Assembly: GCF_019134595.1 (NCBI RefSeq)
Contig: NZ_CP077770.1
Span: 1,818,001-1,882,000, forward strand
Length of the DNA stretch: 64,000 nucleotides
Direction: 5' to 3'
Origin: Pseudoalteromonas shioyasakiensis
GTDB taxonomy: Bacteria > Pseudomonadota > Gammaproteobacteria > Enterobacterales > Alteromonadaceae
Positions within the stretch are counted from its first letter, which is position 1, and the number at the start of each line of letters is the position of its first letter. The notes below the pieces were generated by a model. It was not told the origin of the DNA and ran no database searches. It saw only the letters and a list, made by a program, of their open reading frames with translations. The position numbers and the translations under genes are program-made. This document shows positions 8,708 to 16,879 of the stretch, one piece after another.

Positions 8708-10375
8708 CTACTTTTTGTAAGCGTCGTTATGAACGCCAGCAGCACGACCTGAAGGGTCAGCATTGTTTTGGAATGATGCATCCCAAGCAAGCGCTTCAGG
8801 AGTAGAGCAAGCAACTGATTTGCCATGCGGAACACATTTCGCGGCGGCATCACCAGGGAAGTGCTCTTCAAAAATACTACGATAGAAATACGCTTCCTTA
8901 GAATCAGGTGTATTGATCGGGTATTTGTATTTTGCATTAGCAAGGTCTTGATCGCTAACTTGATCGTTTACATACTCTTTTAAAGTATCAATCCAGTTAT
9001 AGCCTACACCATCAGAGAACTGTTCTTTTTGACGCCAAAGCACTTCGTCTGGCAGGTAACCGTCGAACGCTTCACGAATAATGTGTTTTTCGATTTTACC
9101 GTCTTTACACATTTTCGCTTCTGGGTTGATACGCATTGCTACGTCTACAAATTCTTTATCTAAGAATGGCACACGCGCTTCAACGCCCCATGCTGCCATT
9201 GATTTATTAGCACGCAAGCAATCGAACATATGTAGTTTAGAGACTTTACGGTTAAGCTCTTCGTGGAACTCTTGCGCATTTGGTGCTTTGTGGAAATAAA
9301 GGTAACCACCAAATAGCTCATCAGCACCTTCGCCCGATAACACCATTTTAATACCCATGGCTTTAATTTGGCGCGCCATTAAATACATAGGTGTTGAGGC
9401 ACGAATAGTTGTTACATCGTACGTTTCAATGTGATAAATCACTTCACGTAGTGCATCAATACCTTCTTGAATAGTAAAGTGAATAGGGTGGTGAACCGTG
9501 CCAATCATATCAGCTACTTTTTGTGCAGCTGCTAAATCGGGTGAACCTTCAAGACCCACAGAGAATGAATGCAGTTTTGGCCACCATGCATCAGACTCAT
9601 CATTATCTTCGATACGTTTTGCAGCAAAACGCTGTGTGATAGCTGAGATAACAGATGAATCTAAACCACCAGATAAAAGCACGCCATAAGGAACGTCGCA
9701 CATTAATTGACGTTTAACAGCTGCCTCTAAGCCTTCTTTAACATCGCCTGCTTTAGCTTCGTTGTCTTTAACAGCATCAAAGCTTTGCCAATCACGGCTG
9801 TAGTACTTACGAAGTTGACCATCTTTGCTCCATAAGAAATGACCCGGAGGGAACTCTTCAATATGTTTACAAATTGGCGAAAGTGCTTTTAATTCTGAGG
9901 CAACATAAAAGTTACCATGCTCATCATGACCCGTATAAAGCGGAATAATCCCGATATGGTCACGACCAATTAAGTAGGCATCTTGCTCTTCGTCGTATAA
10001 ACAAAACGCAAAAATACCATTTAAATCGTCTAAAAACTCAGGGCCTTTTTGCTTATATAAAGCCAAAATAACTTCACAGTCAGACTGAGTTTGAAAAGTA
10101 AAATCAGTTTCTAAGCTGGCAGCGAGCTCTTTGTGGTTATAAATTTCACCGTTAACAGCAAGAATATTTGTACGCTCAGGGTTGTACAAAGGCTGTGCAC
10201 CACTTGATACACCAACAATCGCAAGGCGCTCGTGCACTAAAATAGCTTTATCTGATGAATACACGCCAGACCAATCTGGTCCGCGATGCCTTAATAGTTT
10301 TGACATCTCAATTGCTTGGCTTCGCAATTGAGCGGGATCAGATTTAATATCTAATACCCCAAAAATTGAACACAT
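8708..10375 (-). CDS. asnB: Asparagine synthase B (glutamine-hydrolysing)
   Basis: A 555-aa enzyme that makes asparagine from aspartate, glutamine and ATP; the length matches E. coli AsnB (554 aa). The N-terminal Ntn glutaminase domain starts MCSIFGV, whose Cys2 is the nucleophile, with RHRGPDWSG and AVNGEIYNH downstream. The synthetase domain carries the PP-loop LLSGGLDSSVI and LSGEGADELFGGY. A Shine-Dalgarno gaggag precedes the start. It is monocistronic, with long intergenic regions on both sides. Confidence 0.97.
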   Translation of the reverse strand: MCSIFGVLDIKSDPAQLRSQAIEMSKLLRHRGPDWSGVYSSDKAILVHERLAIVGVSSGAQPLYNPERTNILAVNGEIYNHKELAASLETDFTFQTQSDCEVILALYKQKGPEFLDDLNGIFAFCLYDEEQDAYLIGRDHIGIIPLYTGHDEHGNFYVASELKALSPICKHIEEFPPGHFLWSKDGQLRKYYSRDWQSFDAVKDNEAKAGDVKEGLEAAVKRQLMCDVPYGVLLSGGLDSSVISAITQRFAAKRIEDNDESDAWWPKLHSFSVGLEGSPDLAAAQKVADMIGTVHHPIHFTIQEGIDALREVIYHIETYDVTTIRASTPMYLMARQIKAMGIKMVLSGEGADELFGGYLYFHKAPNAQEFHEELNRKVSKLHMFDCLRANKSMAAWGVEARVPFLDKEFVDVAMRINPEAKMCKDGKIEKHIIREAFDGYLPDEVLWRQKEQFSDGVGYNWIDTLKEYVNDQVSDQDLANAKYKYPINTPDSKEAYFYRSIFEEHFPGDAAAKCVPHGKSVACSTPEALAWDASFQNNADPSGRAAGVHNDAYKK

Positions 10376-10745
10376 AGTGACTCCTCATTCCAAATATGTG
10401 CGCAGCTAACAGAATTTATATAACTGCGAATGTTTGTTTTAACAGAAATAATTACCTAAGTCACACAGGTTTTTTAATTAATTGAGAATAAAATATGCAC
10501 CTACGCTTATCTCTTTGCACCAGTATGGGGTAAGTGGTTAAAGGGTGAGCGGTTTAAATGCTTGATTTGTACAAATTGGATGATAATGAGTCTGGAATAG
10601 AGGCTTTTGTTACTAAATTCTCTGCACAGATTTGGTGCAAAAAGAATGTGTTGGCTTTTACCAATTTTAAATGTATATACAAGCCGTGATGTTAAAACGA
10701 GCAAACGTTTTCTTTGCTCGTTTTTAAACATCAATAAATTAAGCG
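10376..10745. other. Intergenic region between asnB and pxpC
   Basis: A 370-bp gap. It holds the asnB promoter and leader on its left side and the pxpC terminator (10694-10724) on its right. A 75-codon minus-strand frame here overlaps the terminator stem and has no protein-like features, so no gene is called. Confidence 0.6.
10694..10724 (-). terminator. Intrinsic terminator after pxpC
   Basis: A perfect 12-bp stem (aaaacgagcaaa with tttgctcgtttt) and 7-nt loop lies about 20 bases past the pxpC stop, with a T run at the 3' side on the minus strand. Confidence 0.8.
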
Positions 10746-11681
10746 CTATTTATTAATATAGTTTAGCGCTATCGCAAGTTGATTTAAGTGCGCAGTTAGT
10801 TTTTCTTGTGCTTCGTGGGCTTCGTTGAGTGTAACAAACTTAAAGTGAAGGAAATCGCCGGGCTTTAATTGTGCAAAGTGACGAAGATCGGCTTCGATCA
10901 CAGTACCAAGTAATGGGTAACCCCCCGTTGTTTGTGCATCGTTTAAAAGCACTATGGGTTCACCATTTGGCGGAAGCTGAATACAGCCAGGAGCAACAGC
11001 CATAGAGGGTAGCGAAACATCGTGGCTGATATCACACTCGTCACTTAATAGTCGTGTGCCCATGCGATTACTATTAGGCGATACATGCCAAGAATGATTT
11101 ATAAAGTTAACGATGGTGTCTTTTGGTAACAGTGCTGCATGTGGTGCGGCATGTATACGAATTTGTGTACTTTTAGGTGGTAGCATGGCACCTAGGCCAA
11201 TTTTGGTATTGTACCTCGGTGTTACCTCAAAACTATCGCCAGCCTGTAGTGCTTGTCCGGTTAAGCCACCAAAACCCGCCAATATATCAGTAGAATAAGA
11301 ATCTAAAATAGGATCTGGTAAATGCCACTCGCCACCAATAGCAAGGTAGCTTCTAAAACCATGACGCGCCGCATTAAACTTTAATACATCGCCTTTTTTT
11401 ATGTAAAAGCTCCAGCCAGGATCAACAGGGTTGCCATTCACTGTGGCTTTCATATCAGTGCCGTGCAGTGCAATGTAGTAATCGTTATCGAACTTAATTT
11501 CTGCAAGACCTAAAGTGATTTCAATGACGGGGTTATTGTCGTCGTTGCCAACTAAACGGTTTGTAATAACTTGAGCGTAAGGATCAATGCTACCAGATTG
11601 TCCAATGCCTAAATGGCGAGAACCTGTGCGGCCTTGATCTTGTATAGACATTTGCATGCCAGGTTTGATGATAGTGATCAT
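10746..11681 (-). CDS. pxpC: 5-oxoprolinase subunit C (biotin-dependent carboxyltransferase-like, KipA)
   Basis: A 311-aa protein of the PxpC/KipA family. With PxpA and PxpB, this family forms the bacterial ATP-dependent 5-oxoprolinase, which recycles pyroglutamate to glutamate. Family features are DQGRTGSRHLGIGQSGSID near the N terminus, NRLVGNDDNNPVIE, and a C-terminal segment with NDAQTTGGYP. It overlaps pxpB by 4 bases (ATGA), so the two are translationally coupled. Older annotation would call it an allophanate hydrolase subunit 2 homologue. The PxpA (LamB/YcsF) partner is not in this cluster. Confidence 0.88.
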   Translation of the reverse strand: MITIIKPGMQMSIQDQGRTGSRHLGIGQSGSIDPYAQVITNRLVGNDDNNPVIEITLGLAEIKFDNDYYIALHGTDMKATVNGNPVDPGWSFYIKKGDVLKFNAARHGFRSYLAIGGEWHLPDPILDSYSTDILAGFGGLTGQALQAGDSFEVTPRYNTKIGLGAMLPPKSTQIRIHAAPHAALLPKDTIVNFINHSWHVSPNSNRMGTRLLSDECDISHDVSLPSMAVAPGCIQLPPNGEPIVLLNDAQTTGGYPLLGTVIEADLRHFAQLKPGDFLHFKFVTLNEAHEAQEKLTAHLNQLAIALNYINK

Positions 11682-12346
11682 TTTAACACCTCCTGAATAA
11701 CAAACTCTAAAGTATCACCGGGTTCAACAGCACAAGGCGAGGATGCATTGATATCAAAAAGACGAAAATCTGTATGACCAATAATTTGCCAGCCTCCAGG
11801 GGAGCTTTCAGGGTAAATACCGGTTTGATCGCCGCCGATTGCAACAGAGCCTTTTGGCACAGAAAGCCTTGGTTCAGCATGACGAGGTGTGAAAAGCTTC
11901 GGGTTTAGTCCATCTAAATAAGCAAAACCGGGTTTAAAGCCTAAAAAAAGCACGTGGTATTTGGCACTGCTGTGCATTTGAGCAACATCATCAATAGAAA
12001 GATTATGATGTTTAGCAACATGCGCTATATCAGGCCCATATTCACCACCATAACGAGTAGCAAGTTTATGATGACGTGAGTTAAAGTCAGTGGCTTTTAA
12101 TTCGTGCCATTGTTCTAGTAATCGTGGCAGCCAGCCGGCAAGTTGAGCGGGCTCTTTTAGATAAAGCGTTAAATTATTATTGGCAGGGACTACATCAACA
12201 AAGTCATCACTGCTTTGGCAATATTGTGCTAATGCCCATATTTTCTTTTGGGTAGTCAGTGTGTCGCTTACTGTTTCATAGGCATCAAAAAAGATGCTAT
12301 GCGTAGTGAGCGCCATAATTTTAGGTGTACTATTGGTCGTCGTCAT
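11678..12346 (-). CDS. pxpB: 5-oxoprolinase subunit B (KipI family)
   Basis: A 222-aa PxpB/KipI-family protein. Diagnostic segments are GFKPGFAYLDGLNPKLF, PRLSVPKGSVAIGGDQTGIYP and SPGGWQIIGHTDFRLF. It pairs with PxpC to form the ATP-dependent catalytic part of 5-oxoprolinase; in Bacillus the homologue inhibits the KinA kinase. The Shine-Dalgarno before the chosen ATG is weak, and an in-frame ATG ten codons in (MALTTHS) is possible, though it has no better ribosome site. It is the first gene of a two-gene operon. Confidence 0.88.
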   Translation of the reverse strand: MTTTNSTPKIMALTTHSIFFDAYETVSDTLTTQKKIWALAQYCQSSDDFVDVVPANNNLTLYLKEPAQLAGWLPRLLEQWHELKATDFNSRHHKLATRYGGEYGPDIAHVAKHHNLSIDDVAQMHSSAKYHVLFLGFKPGFAYLDGLNPKLFTPRHAEPRLSVPKGSVAIGGDQTGIYPESSPGGWQIIGHTDFRLFDINASSPCAVEPGDTLEFVIQEVLK

Positions 12347-12448
12347 TGCGTATCAATCTTATTATTATCCCTTAATGCTTATTAGCATATAGGCTGTTTG
12401 TTGATGATGTAAATGTGTCTTTAGTGTTAATTAGAAAAACTCAAGACA

Positions 12449-12482
12449 ATCAAGTGGCTATAATAGCTTATAACCACTTGAT
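12449..12482 (-). terminator. Hairpin after the aminopeptidase gene
   Basis: Stem atcaagtgg / ccacttgat (12449-12457 and 12474-12482), with a further internal tata/tata pairing, lies 17 bases downstream of the aminopeptidase stop. No strong U tract is present. Confidence 0.5.
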
Positions 12483-12498
12483 AAAGTGCAATGCCTAA

Positions 12499-14022
12499 CT
12501 ACTGTGCGTTATTTAATAACCAATTAGACAGTAAACGTACGCCATAGCCTGTACCGCCTTCAGCTAGTTCATCTTTTGCTTTAGAATTTAGCGCGTTACC
12601 AGCAATATCAATGTGAACCCAACGTGTGTCACCGGCAAAGTTTTGTAAGAAACTCGCTGCTGTAGTAGCACCTGGGCCATGTGAACCGATGTTTTTTAGA
12701 TCAGCAATGTCTGACTTTAATGCATCCTCATAACCTAGAGGTAAACGCCATAGGTTTTCGTTTACTTGCTTACCAGCAACAGTTAGTTGTTCTACAAGCG
12801 TGTCGTCATCAGAGAACACAGCCGCATAGTCATTACCTACCGCACGAATTTTAGACCCGGTTAGGGTAGCAACATCAACCATAATACTTGGTTTGAACTT
12901 GTCGCGGGCATACCACATTGCATCACTTAATACTAAACGGCCTTCAGCATCTGTATTTACAATCTCAACGCTTAAACCTGCACCAGTTCTTACGACATCA
13001 CCCGGCGCTACAGCAAATTGCGATACCATATTAGCTGCCATGCCCATTACAGCAACAACGTTTGTGTCGGCTTTAGCCAGTGCCATTGCTTTAACTGTAC
13101 CTAGTACTGCTGCTGCACCTGCCATGTCTGATTTCATGCGCGCGATTGAAGCACCTGTTTTAAGGCTGTAGCCACCAGAATCAAAAGTAATACCTTTACC
13201 CACTAACGCGATAGGGGGGGTTTTATTACCTTGATAATGAGCAACTACTAAACGTGCGCCTTCTTCACTACCACGGCCAACCGCTTCAAGTGCACCCATG
13301 CCTAGCTTTTTAAGTTGCTTAGGCTCTAAAACAGTAATTTTAACACCTAACTTTTTAAGCTCTTTTGCCGCTTTAGCAAAATCAACCGGTGTCATTTCTG
13401 TTGCAACTTCAGACGTTAAATCACGTGCTAAAAATACACCTTGTTCAATGCTTTGTAGTAATTTATGTGTTTTGACCGCTTGGTCTAAATTTTCAACATC
13501 TACCGTGTAGTTAACAACGTGGCTGTCTTGTTCTTTTTTGTATTGCTCAAAACGGTGGTCACGTAAATTTGCGCCATGTGCAAATTCTGCTGCATATTTA
13601 GCATTGATTGCGCTGTCTTTTAGCTCTGAAAAATCAAGGCTAACATTTGCTTGTTTAGCCGACTGTAATTTAGCGTGAACGTTACCACCGAGTTTTGCCA
13701 TTTTTGCTGCATCTAGTTTTGGCTGCTCTCCTAAGCCAACAAGTAAGATGCGCTGATGGTCGCTCCCATTTGGAGCGATAACTTCTAACGTTTTTCCATA
13801 GCCTGCTTTAAAATCACTAAATTCAATGACTTTATTTAGGTGAATTTGGGTTTCTGGCTTTAAATAATTAAAGTTAGCAACTTGGCTATCTGTATCTAAA
13901 AATAAAACTAGGGTGTTGTCGTTCGGTTTAATTGATTTTGCAAAAGTGAACTCTGCGGCATTCACTTGCGTAGCAAGTGTTAATCCTAATGCAATAGCAG
14001 ATAAGCTGTGTGCAATTTTCAT
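12499..14022 (-). CDS. Exported leucyl aminopeptidase, M17 family
   Basis: A 507-aa M17 metallo-aminopeptidase that removes N-terminal residues from peptides. The binuclear metal centre is visible in VGKGITFDSGG (Lys and Asp), MKSDMAGAAAVLG (Asp) and the family signature NTDAEGRLVLSD. Unlike the cytoplasmic PepA of E. coli, it begins with a clear signal peptide (residues 1-22, cleavage after QVNA), so it should act in the periplasm or outside the cell. That fits a marine heterotroph using environmental peptides. A divergent promoter region of about 157 bp separates it from the msrAB gene. Confidence 0.94.
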   Translation of the reverse strand: MKIAHSLSAIALGLTLATQVNAAEFTFAKSIKPNDNTLVLFLDTDSQVANFNYLKPETQIHLNKVIEFSDFKAGYGKTLEVIAPNGSDHQRILLVGLGEQPKLDAAKMAKLGGNVHAKLQSAKQANVSLDFSELKDSAINAKYAAEFAHGANLRDHRFEQYKKEQDSHVVNYTVDVENLDQAVKTHKLLQSIEQGVFLARDLTSEVATEMTPVDFAKAAKELKKLGVKITVLEPKQLKKLGMGALEAVGRGSEEGARLVVAHYQGNKTPPIALVGKGITFDSGGYSLKTGASIARMKSDMAGAAAVLGTVKAMALAKADTNVVAVMGMAANMVSQFAVAPGDVVRTGAGLSVEIVNTDAEGRLVLSDAMWYARDKFKPSIMVDVATLTGSKIRAVGNDYAAVFSDDDTLVEQLTVAGKQVNENLWRLPLGYEDALKSDIADLKNIGSHGPGATTAASFLQNFAGDTRWVHIDIAGNALNSKAKDELAEGGTGYGVRLLSNWLLNNAQ

Positions 14023-14179
14023 TTTTTAATATCCCAATGTTAAAAAGCTGTGTTTTACCGTAAATAAGGTTAAGAGTTAAATTGTTATCGGTGAATCGCT
14101 GTTTGCATGCGTTTAAGTTGAAATTATTAATACCTATGCTCGGTCTGTCTTAAATACAGGCTTTTAAGAGGAAATTAGT

Positions 14180-15457
14180 ATGACAATTAAGTCGATGTTA
14201 CTGACACTATTTACTTGCAGTGCCATTTTTACCACCAGCCCAGTTAAAGCTGAAACAATGCCAGATAACGCGACAGGGCATATTGAAACCATTGTGCTTG
14301 GTTCAGGTTGCTTTTGGGGAGCAGAAAAACGATACGAAGCACTTGATGGTGTATTGGGTGCGGTATCTGGCTACGCCGATGGGCATGGATTTAAAGCGAC
14401 CTACAAGAACATAACACGTAGCTCACGACGCTTTGATAAAAACAATTATGCAGAAGTTGTTAAAGTGACATACAACAGTAACGAATTAGCAACTGAATCG
14501 CTTTTAAAGCACTATTTTGAAAATCATGATCCAACTCAGCTAAATCGCCAAGGTAATGATATTGGTACTCAATACCGCTCAACAATTTTGGTAAGTAATA
14601 ATGAGCAACAAGAAGTTGCCAATAAACTTAAAGATGAATACCAAAGCAAGTTAACAGCAGCAGGCTACGGCAAGATTGTGACTGTAATAAAACCGCTTGA
14701 TGCATTTTATGCTGCCGAGGATTATCACCAAGATTATTTAAAGAAAAACCCCAATGGTTATTGCCCGGATCATTCAACGGGTGTTGTATTCACCCCAGTT
14801 GAAAAACAGCAGGTTGATAACAAAGCCTTATTGGCAGGTAAGCAAATTGTAGTGATAGATGCTAAAGGTTACTGCCCATACTGTGAAAAGTTTAAAAAAG
14901 ACGTCGCTAATGAGTACATGGGCTCGATACCAATGACATTCCGTCATGCTGACCAACTTGATGGCTTAACGGTTAGAACGCCAACATGGGCAACACCCAC
15001 GTTATTATTTATAGAAAATGGCGAAGAGGTTTATGGTCGCCAAGGCTATGTTAGCAAAGGTGAGTTTTACAAAGCTTTAGGGGCATTCAAACTAGGTGAC
15101 AGTGAAGCTTTTAGAGTGGCATTTCATGCCAGAACTGACAGCCCATTTTGTAAGCAGTACGATATCTTTAAAAATACACCCGACGGTATTTTTATTGATA
15201 AGCTAAGTGGAGCGCCGCTTTTTGATACCCGAGATAGATTTAACTCAGGCACTGGCTGGCTTTCTTTTACTCATCCTGTGAAAGACAGTGTAACTATGCA
15301 TGAAGATAATAGTTATGGCATGCAGCGTATTGAGCTTAAATCAAAAAGCTCGGGTATTCATTTAGGGCATTTGTTCCCAGGTGAAGGGCCAAGAGGTAAA
15401 GACAGGTACTGCATTAATGCAACAGTGCTTGATTTTGTGCCAAGAGATAAATCTTAA
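14180..15457 (+). CDS. Exported MsrA-thioredoxin-MsrB methionine sulfoxide reductase
   Basis: A 425-aa protein with a signal peptide (residues 1-24) and three domains. The MsrA domain (about 35-205) has catalytic Cys44 in GCFWG. A thioredoxin/glutaredoxin-like domain (about 215-305) has CPYC at 232-235 and a cis-proline-like ATPTLLF. The MsrB domain (about 308-425) has catalytic Cys411 in RYCINATVL. It should repair both stereoisomers of methionine sulfoxide in periplasmic proteins and supply part of its own reductant. The order differs from Neisseria PilB, where the thioredoxin domain comes first. The MsrB part lacks the zinc CxxC pairs, has Thr358 where the usual resolving Cys sits, and has a candidate alternative resolving Cys324 in SPFC. 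A Shine-Dalgarno gagga precedes the ATG. Confidence 0.93.
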   Translation: MTIKSMLLTLFTCSAIFTTSPVKAETMPDNATGHIETIVLGSGCFWGAEKRYEALDGVLGAVSGYADGHGFKATYKNITRSSRRFDKNNYAEVVKVTYNSNELATESLLKHYFENHDPTQLNRQGNDIGTQYRSTILVSNNEQQEVANKLKDEYQSKLTAAGYGKIVTVIKPLDAFYAAEDYHQDYLKKNPNGYCPDHSTGVVFTPVEKQQVDNKALLAGKQIVVIDAKGYCPYCEKFKKDVANEYMGSIPMTFRHADQLDGLTVRTPTWATPTLLFIENGEEVYGRQGYVSKGEFYKALGAFKLGDSEAFRVAFHARTDSPFCKQYDIFKNTPDGIFIDKLSGAPLFDTRDRFNSGTGWLSFTHPVKDSVTMHEDNSYGMQRIELKSKSSGIHLGHLFPGEGPRGKDRYCINATVLDFVPRDKS

Positions 15458-15473
15458 AAGGTAACTGACGTAA

Positions 15474-15504
15474 GAAAACCAGCCGACATGGCTGGTTTTC
15501 TTTT
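15474..15504. terminator. Bidirectional intrinsic terminator
   Basis: Stem gaaaaccagcc / ggctggttttc (11 bp, 5-nt loop), with T tracts on both strands, lies between the convergent msrAB gene and the TPR-like gene at 15519. Confidence 0.9.
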
Positions 15505-15518
15505 AGCCTGATGACTTA

Positions 15519-15983
15519 TTACCACAATTTTAATTCCTGTTTCGCGAGATTTAAGTTAAACGACACCAGATCATTATTATTGAGCTGCACAGCCTCATAA
15601 AAGTCTGCAATAGCCGCCGTATCATTTTTTGCCATTAGTCGAGCAATGCCTCTATTACTTAATGCATAGGATGTCAGCTCATTACGTTTATAGTGTGGAG
15701 CGTTAACCTTTTTTAGCATTGCTATCGCTTGCGAGCAATCTTGGTCTGCTTTATCAAACTGCTTTAGTTTCACACCCGCAACACAGCGGTTAAACGGCAC
15801 GATATAGTTGTTAGCTTCGTTCATTGTCTCTAAAGAATTAGCAAAGTTGCCTTGCATAATTGCTTTTGAGCTTGCGTTATCGTCAACAACCATGAGTTTA
15901 AAGTCGTTGTCGTTGGCGAATACAAAATTTGAACAAACAAATAATATTAACCACAGGCAGGGTTTAAGATTTAATTTAAACAT
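15519..15983 (-). CDS. Small exported TPR-like protein, paralogue 1 of 3
   Basis: A 154-aa exported protein with a signal peptide (about residues 1-23, cleavage after VFA). It is homologous over its length to the products at 16179-16598 and 22877-23299. Shared landmarks are a segment beginning YxLMV/FKLMV, FNRC/C around residue 67, a Cys-Ser/Thr-x-AI segment, YKRxELTS, LSNRGxARxM, NDTAAxxDFYEAV and a C-terminal NLxxAKxxL. The helical pattern and the NRGxA...AAxxDFxxA spacing resemble tetratricopeptide repeats. This copy is the most diverged of the three. Shine-Dalgarno aaggag precedes the start. Function unknown; two conserved cysteines could form a disulfide. Confidence 0.75.
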   Translation of the reverse strand: MFKLNLKPCLWLILFVCSNFVFANDNDFKLMVVDDNASSKAIMQGNFANSLETMNEANNYIVPFNRCVAGVKLKQFDKADQDCSQAIAMLKKVNAPHYKRNELTSYALSNRGIARLMAKNDTAAIADFYEAVQLNNNDLVSFNLNLAKQELKLW

Positions 15984-16050
15984 TGTTTTCTCCTTGTTAG
16001 CGTAAGCGTTGTGCTTACTCTATAAAGTTAGAAAACAGGGTAGAAAACTG

Positions 16051-16085
16051 ACAAACGATATAATCGCACCCATAAGGTGAAGAAA
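16051..16085 (-). promoter_or_regulatory. Conserved upstream element, copy 1
   Basis: On the minus strand this reads TTTCTTCA, 18 bases, ATCGTTTGT. It ends 68 bases upstream of the start at 15983. The same two blocks with exactly the same 18-base spacing occur before the two paralogues (16669-16703 and 23369-23403). Confidence 0.65.
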
Positions 16086-16113
16086 AGTATTCTATAACGC
16101 AGATATTTTAGAC

Positions 16114-16150
16114 GAAAAAAAGCCCGGTCAGAACACACAAGAACCGGGCT
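16114..16150 (-). terminator. Intrinsic terminator after paralogue 2
   Basis: Stem agcccggt / accgggct (16121-16128 and 16143-16150), followed on the minus strand by a run of seven T. It ends the transcript of the gene at 16179-16598 and separates it from paralogue 1, so the two have their own transcripts. Confidence 0.9.
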
Positions 16151-16178
16151 TTCGACAACAATTTGGTTGGGGTAACTT

Positions 16179-16598
16179 TTACAGAGCTAGGTTTTGTTTT
16201 GCGCGGCTTAAGTTGTGGTTAACAAGTTCGTTTTTAGAAATTTGCACTGCTTCATAAAAGTCAGAAAGAGCAGCAGTATCGTTTTCAGACATGATGCGTG
16301 CAACACCACGGTTACTAAGTGCAAACGATGTTAATTCACGGCGTTTGTAACCTGGTACTTTACTTGTGCTCAGAAGTGAAATTGCTTGTGTACACAGGCT
16401 TTCCGCTTCTGAAAAATTCTTTTCTTTAACGCTTAATGCACAGCGGTTGAAGGCAGTTTCGTATTGGCTAGTTGCATTGTCGTTAGATTGAGCTTGCTCA
16501 ATAACCATCAGTTTATAATCAGCTTGGTCGGCTACTGCCATCGCTGAGCAAGTTAATAAAGAGCTAAGTGCAATAGTTTTTACAAGTGTTTTTAACAT
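16179..16598 (-). CDS. Small exported TPR-like protein, paralogue 2 of 3
   Basis: A 139-aa protein with a signal peptide (about residues 1-23, cleavage after AVA/AMA-VADQ). It is very close to the product of 22877-23299: LTCSAMAVADQ, YKLMVI, RRELTSF, LSNRGVARIMSENDTAALS and DFYEAVQIS are shared almost exactly. Two conserved cysteines flank the middle (NRCALSVKEK and SLCTQAIS). It is TPR-like by helical periodicity. It has its own conserved upstream element and its own terminator. A good Shine-Dalgarno (agagg) lies before the ATG. Function unknown. Confidence 0.78.
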   Translation of the reverse strand: MLKTLVKTIALSSLLTCSAMAVADQADYKLMVIEQAQSNDNATSQYETAFNRCALSVKEKNFSEAESLCTQAISLLSTSKVPGYKRRELTSFALSNRGVARIMSENDTAALSDFYEAVQISKNELVNHNLSRAKQNLAL

Positions 16599-16668
16599 GA
16601 TAGTTTTCCTCTGAATAAGTTGGTGTTTCTTGCCAACGAGTGAACTTTAAAATATTCCTATAAGCTAA

Positions 16669-16703
16669 ACAAACGATTAAATTAAAACTGATAGATGAAG
16701 AAA
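16669..16703 (-). promoter_or_regulatory. Conserved upstream element, copy 2
   Basis: TTTCTTCA, 18 bases, ATCGTTTGT on the minus strand, 71 bases upstream of the start at 16598. Similarity with copy 3 extends further on both sides: ctatag before it, ttaaattt around the first block, and tgaactttaa nearer the gene. Confidence 0.7.
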
Positions 16704-16879
16704 TTTAATCTATAGAGTAATTACTCAGTTCTTAGGGATTTAGTAGGGTGAAGTAGAGAGGAGAGTGTCTGAAAATTACTTTCAAACACATAAGTTTTGT
16801 TTTGTGAATGCTATTTATGTACTGATATTATCAGTTTGGTTGAAAACACTTACTCTAGATCAGCTAGTTATGATTGAAG

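Noticed and set aside
8567..8943. Short frames on both strands at the asnB end
   Set aside because: They overlap the asnB 3' end or its hairpin and have no supporting features.
10507..10734. A 75-codon minus-strand frame between asnB and pxpC
   Set aside because: It overlaps the pxpC terminator stem, has no ribosome site or recognisable domain, and its composition is not protein-like for this genome.
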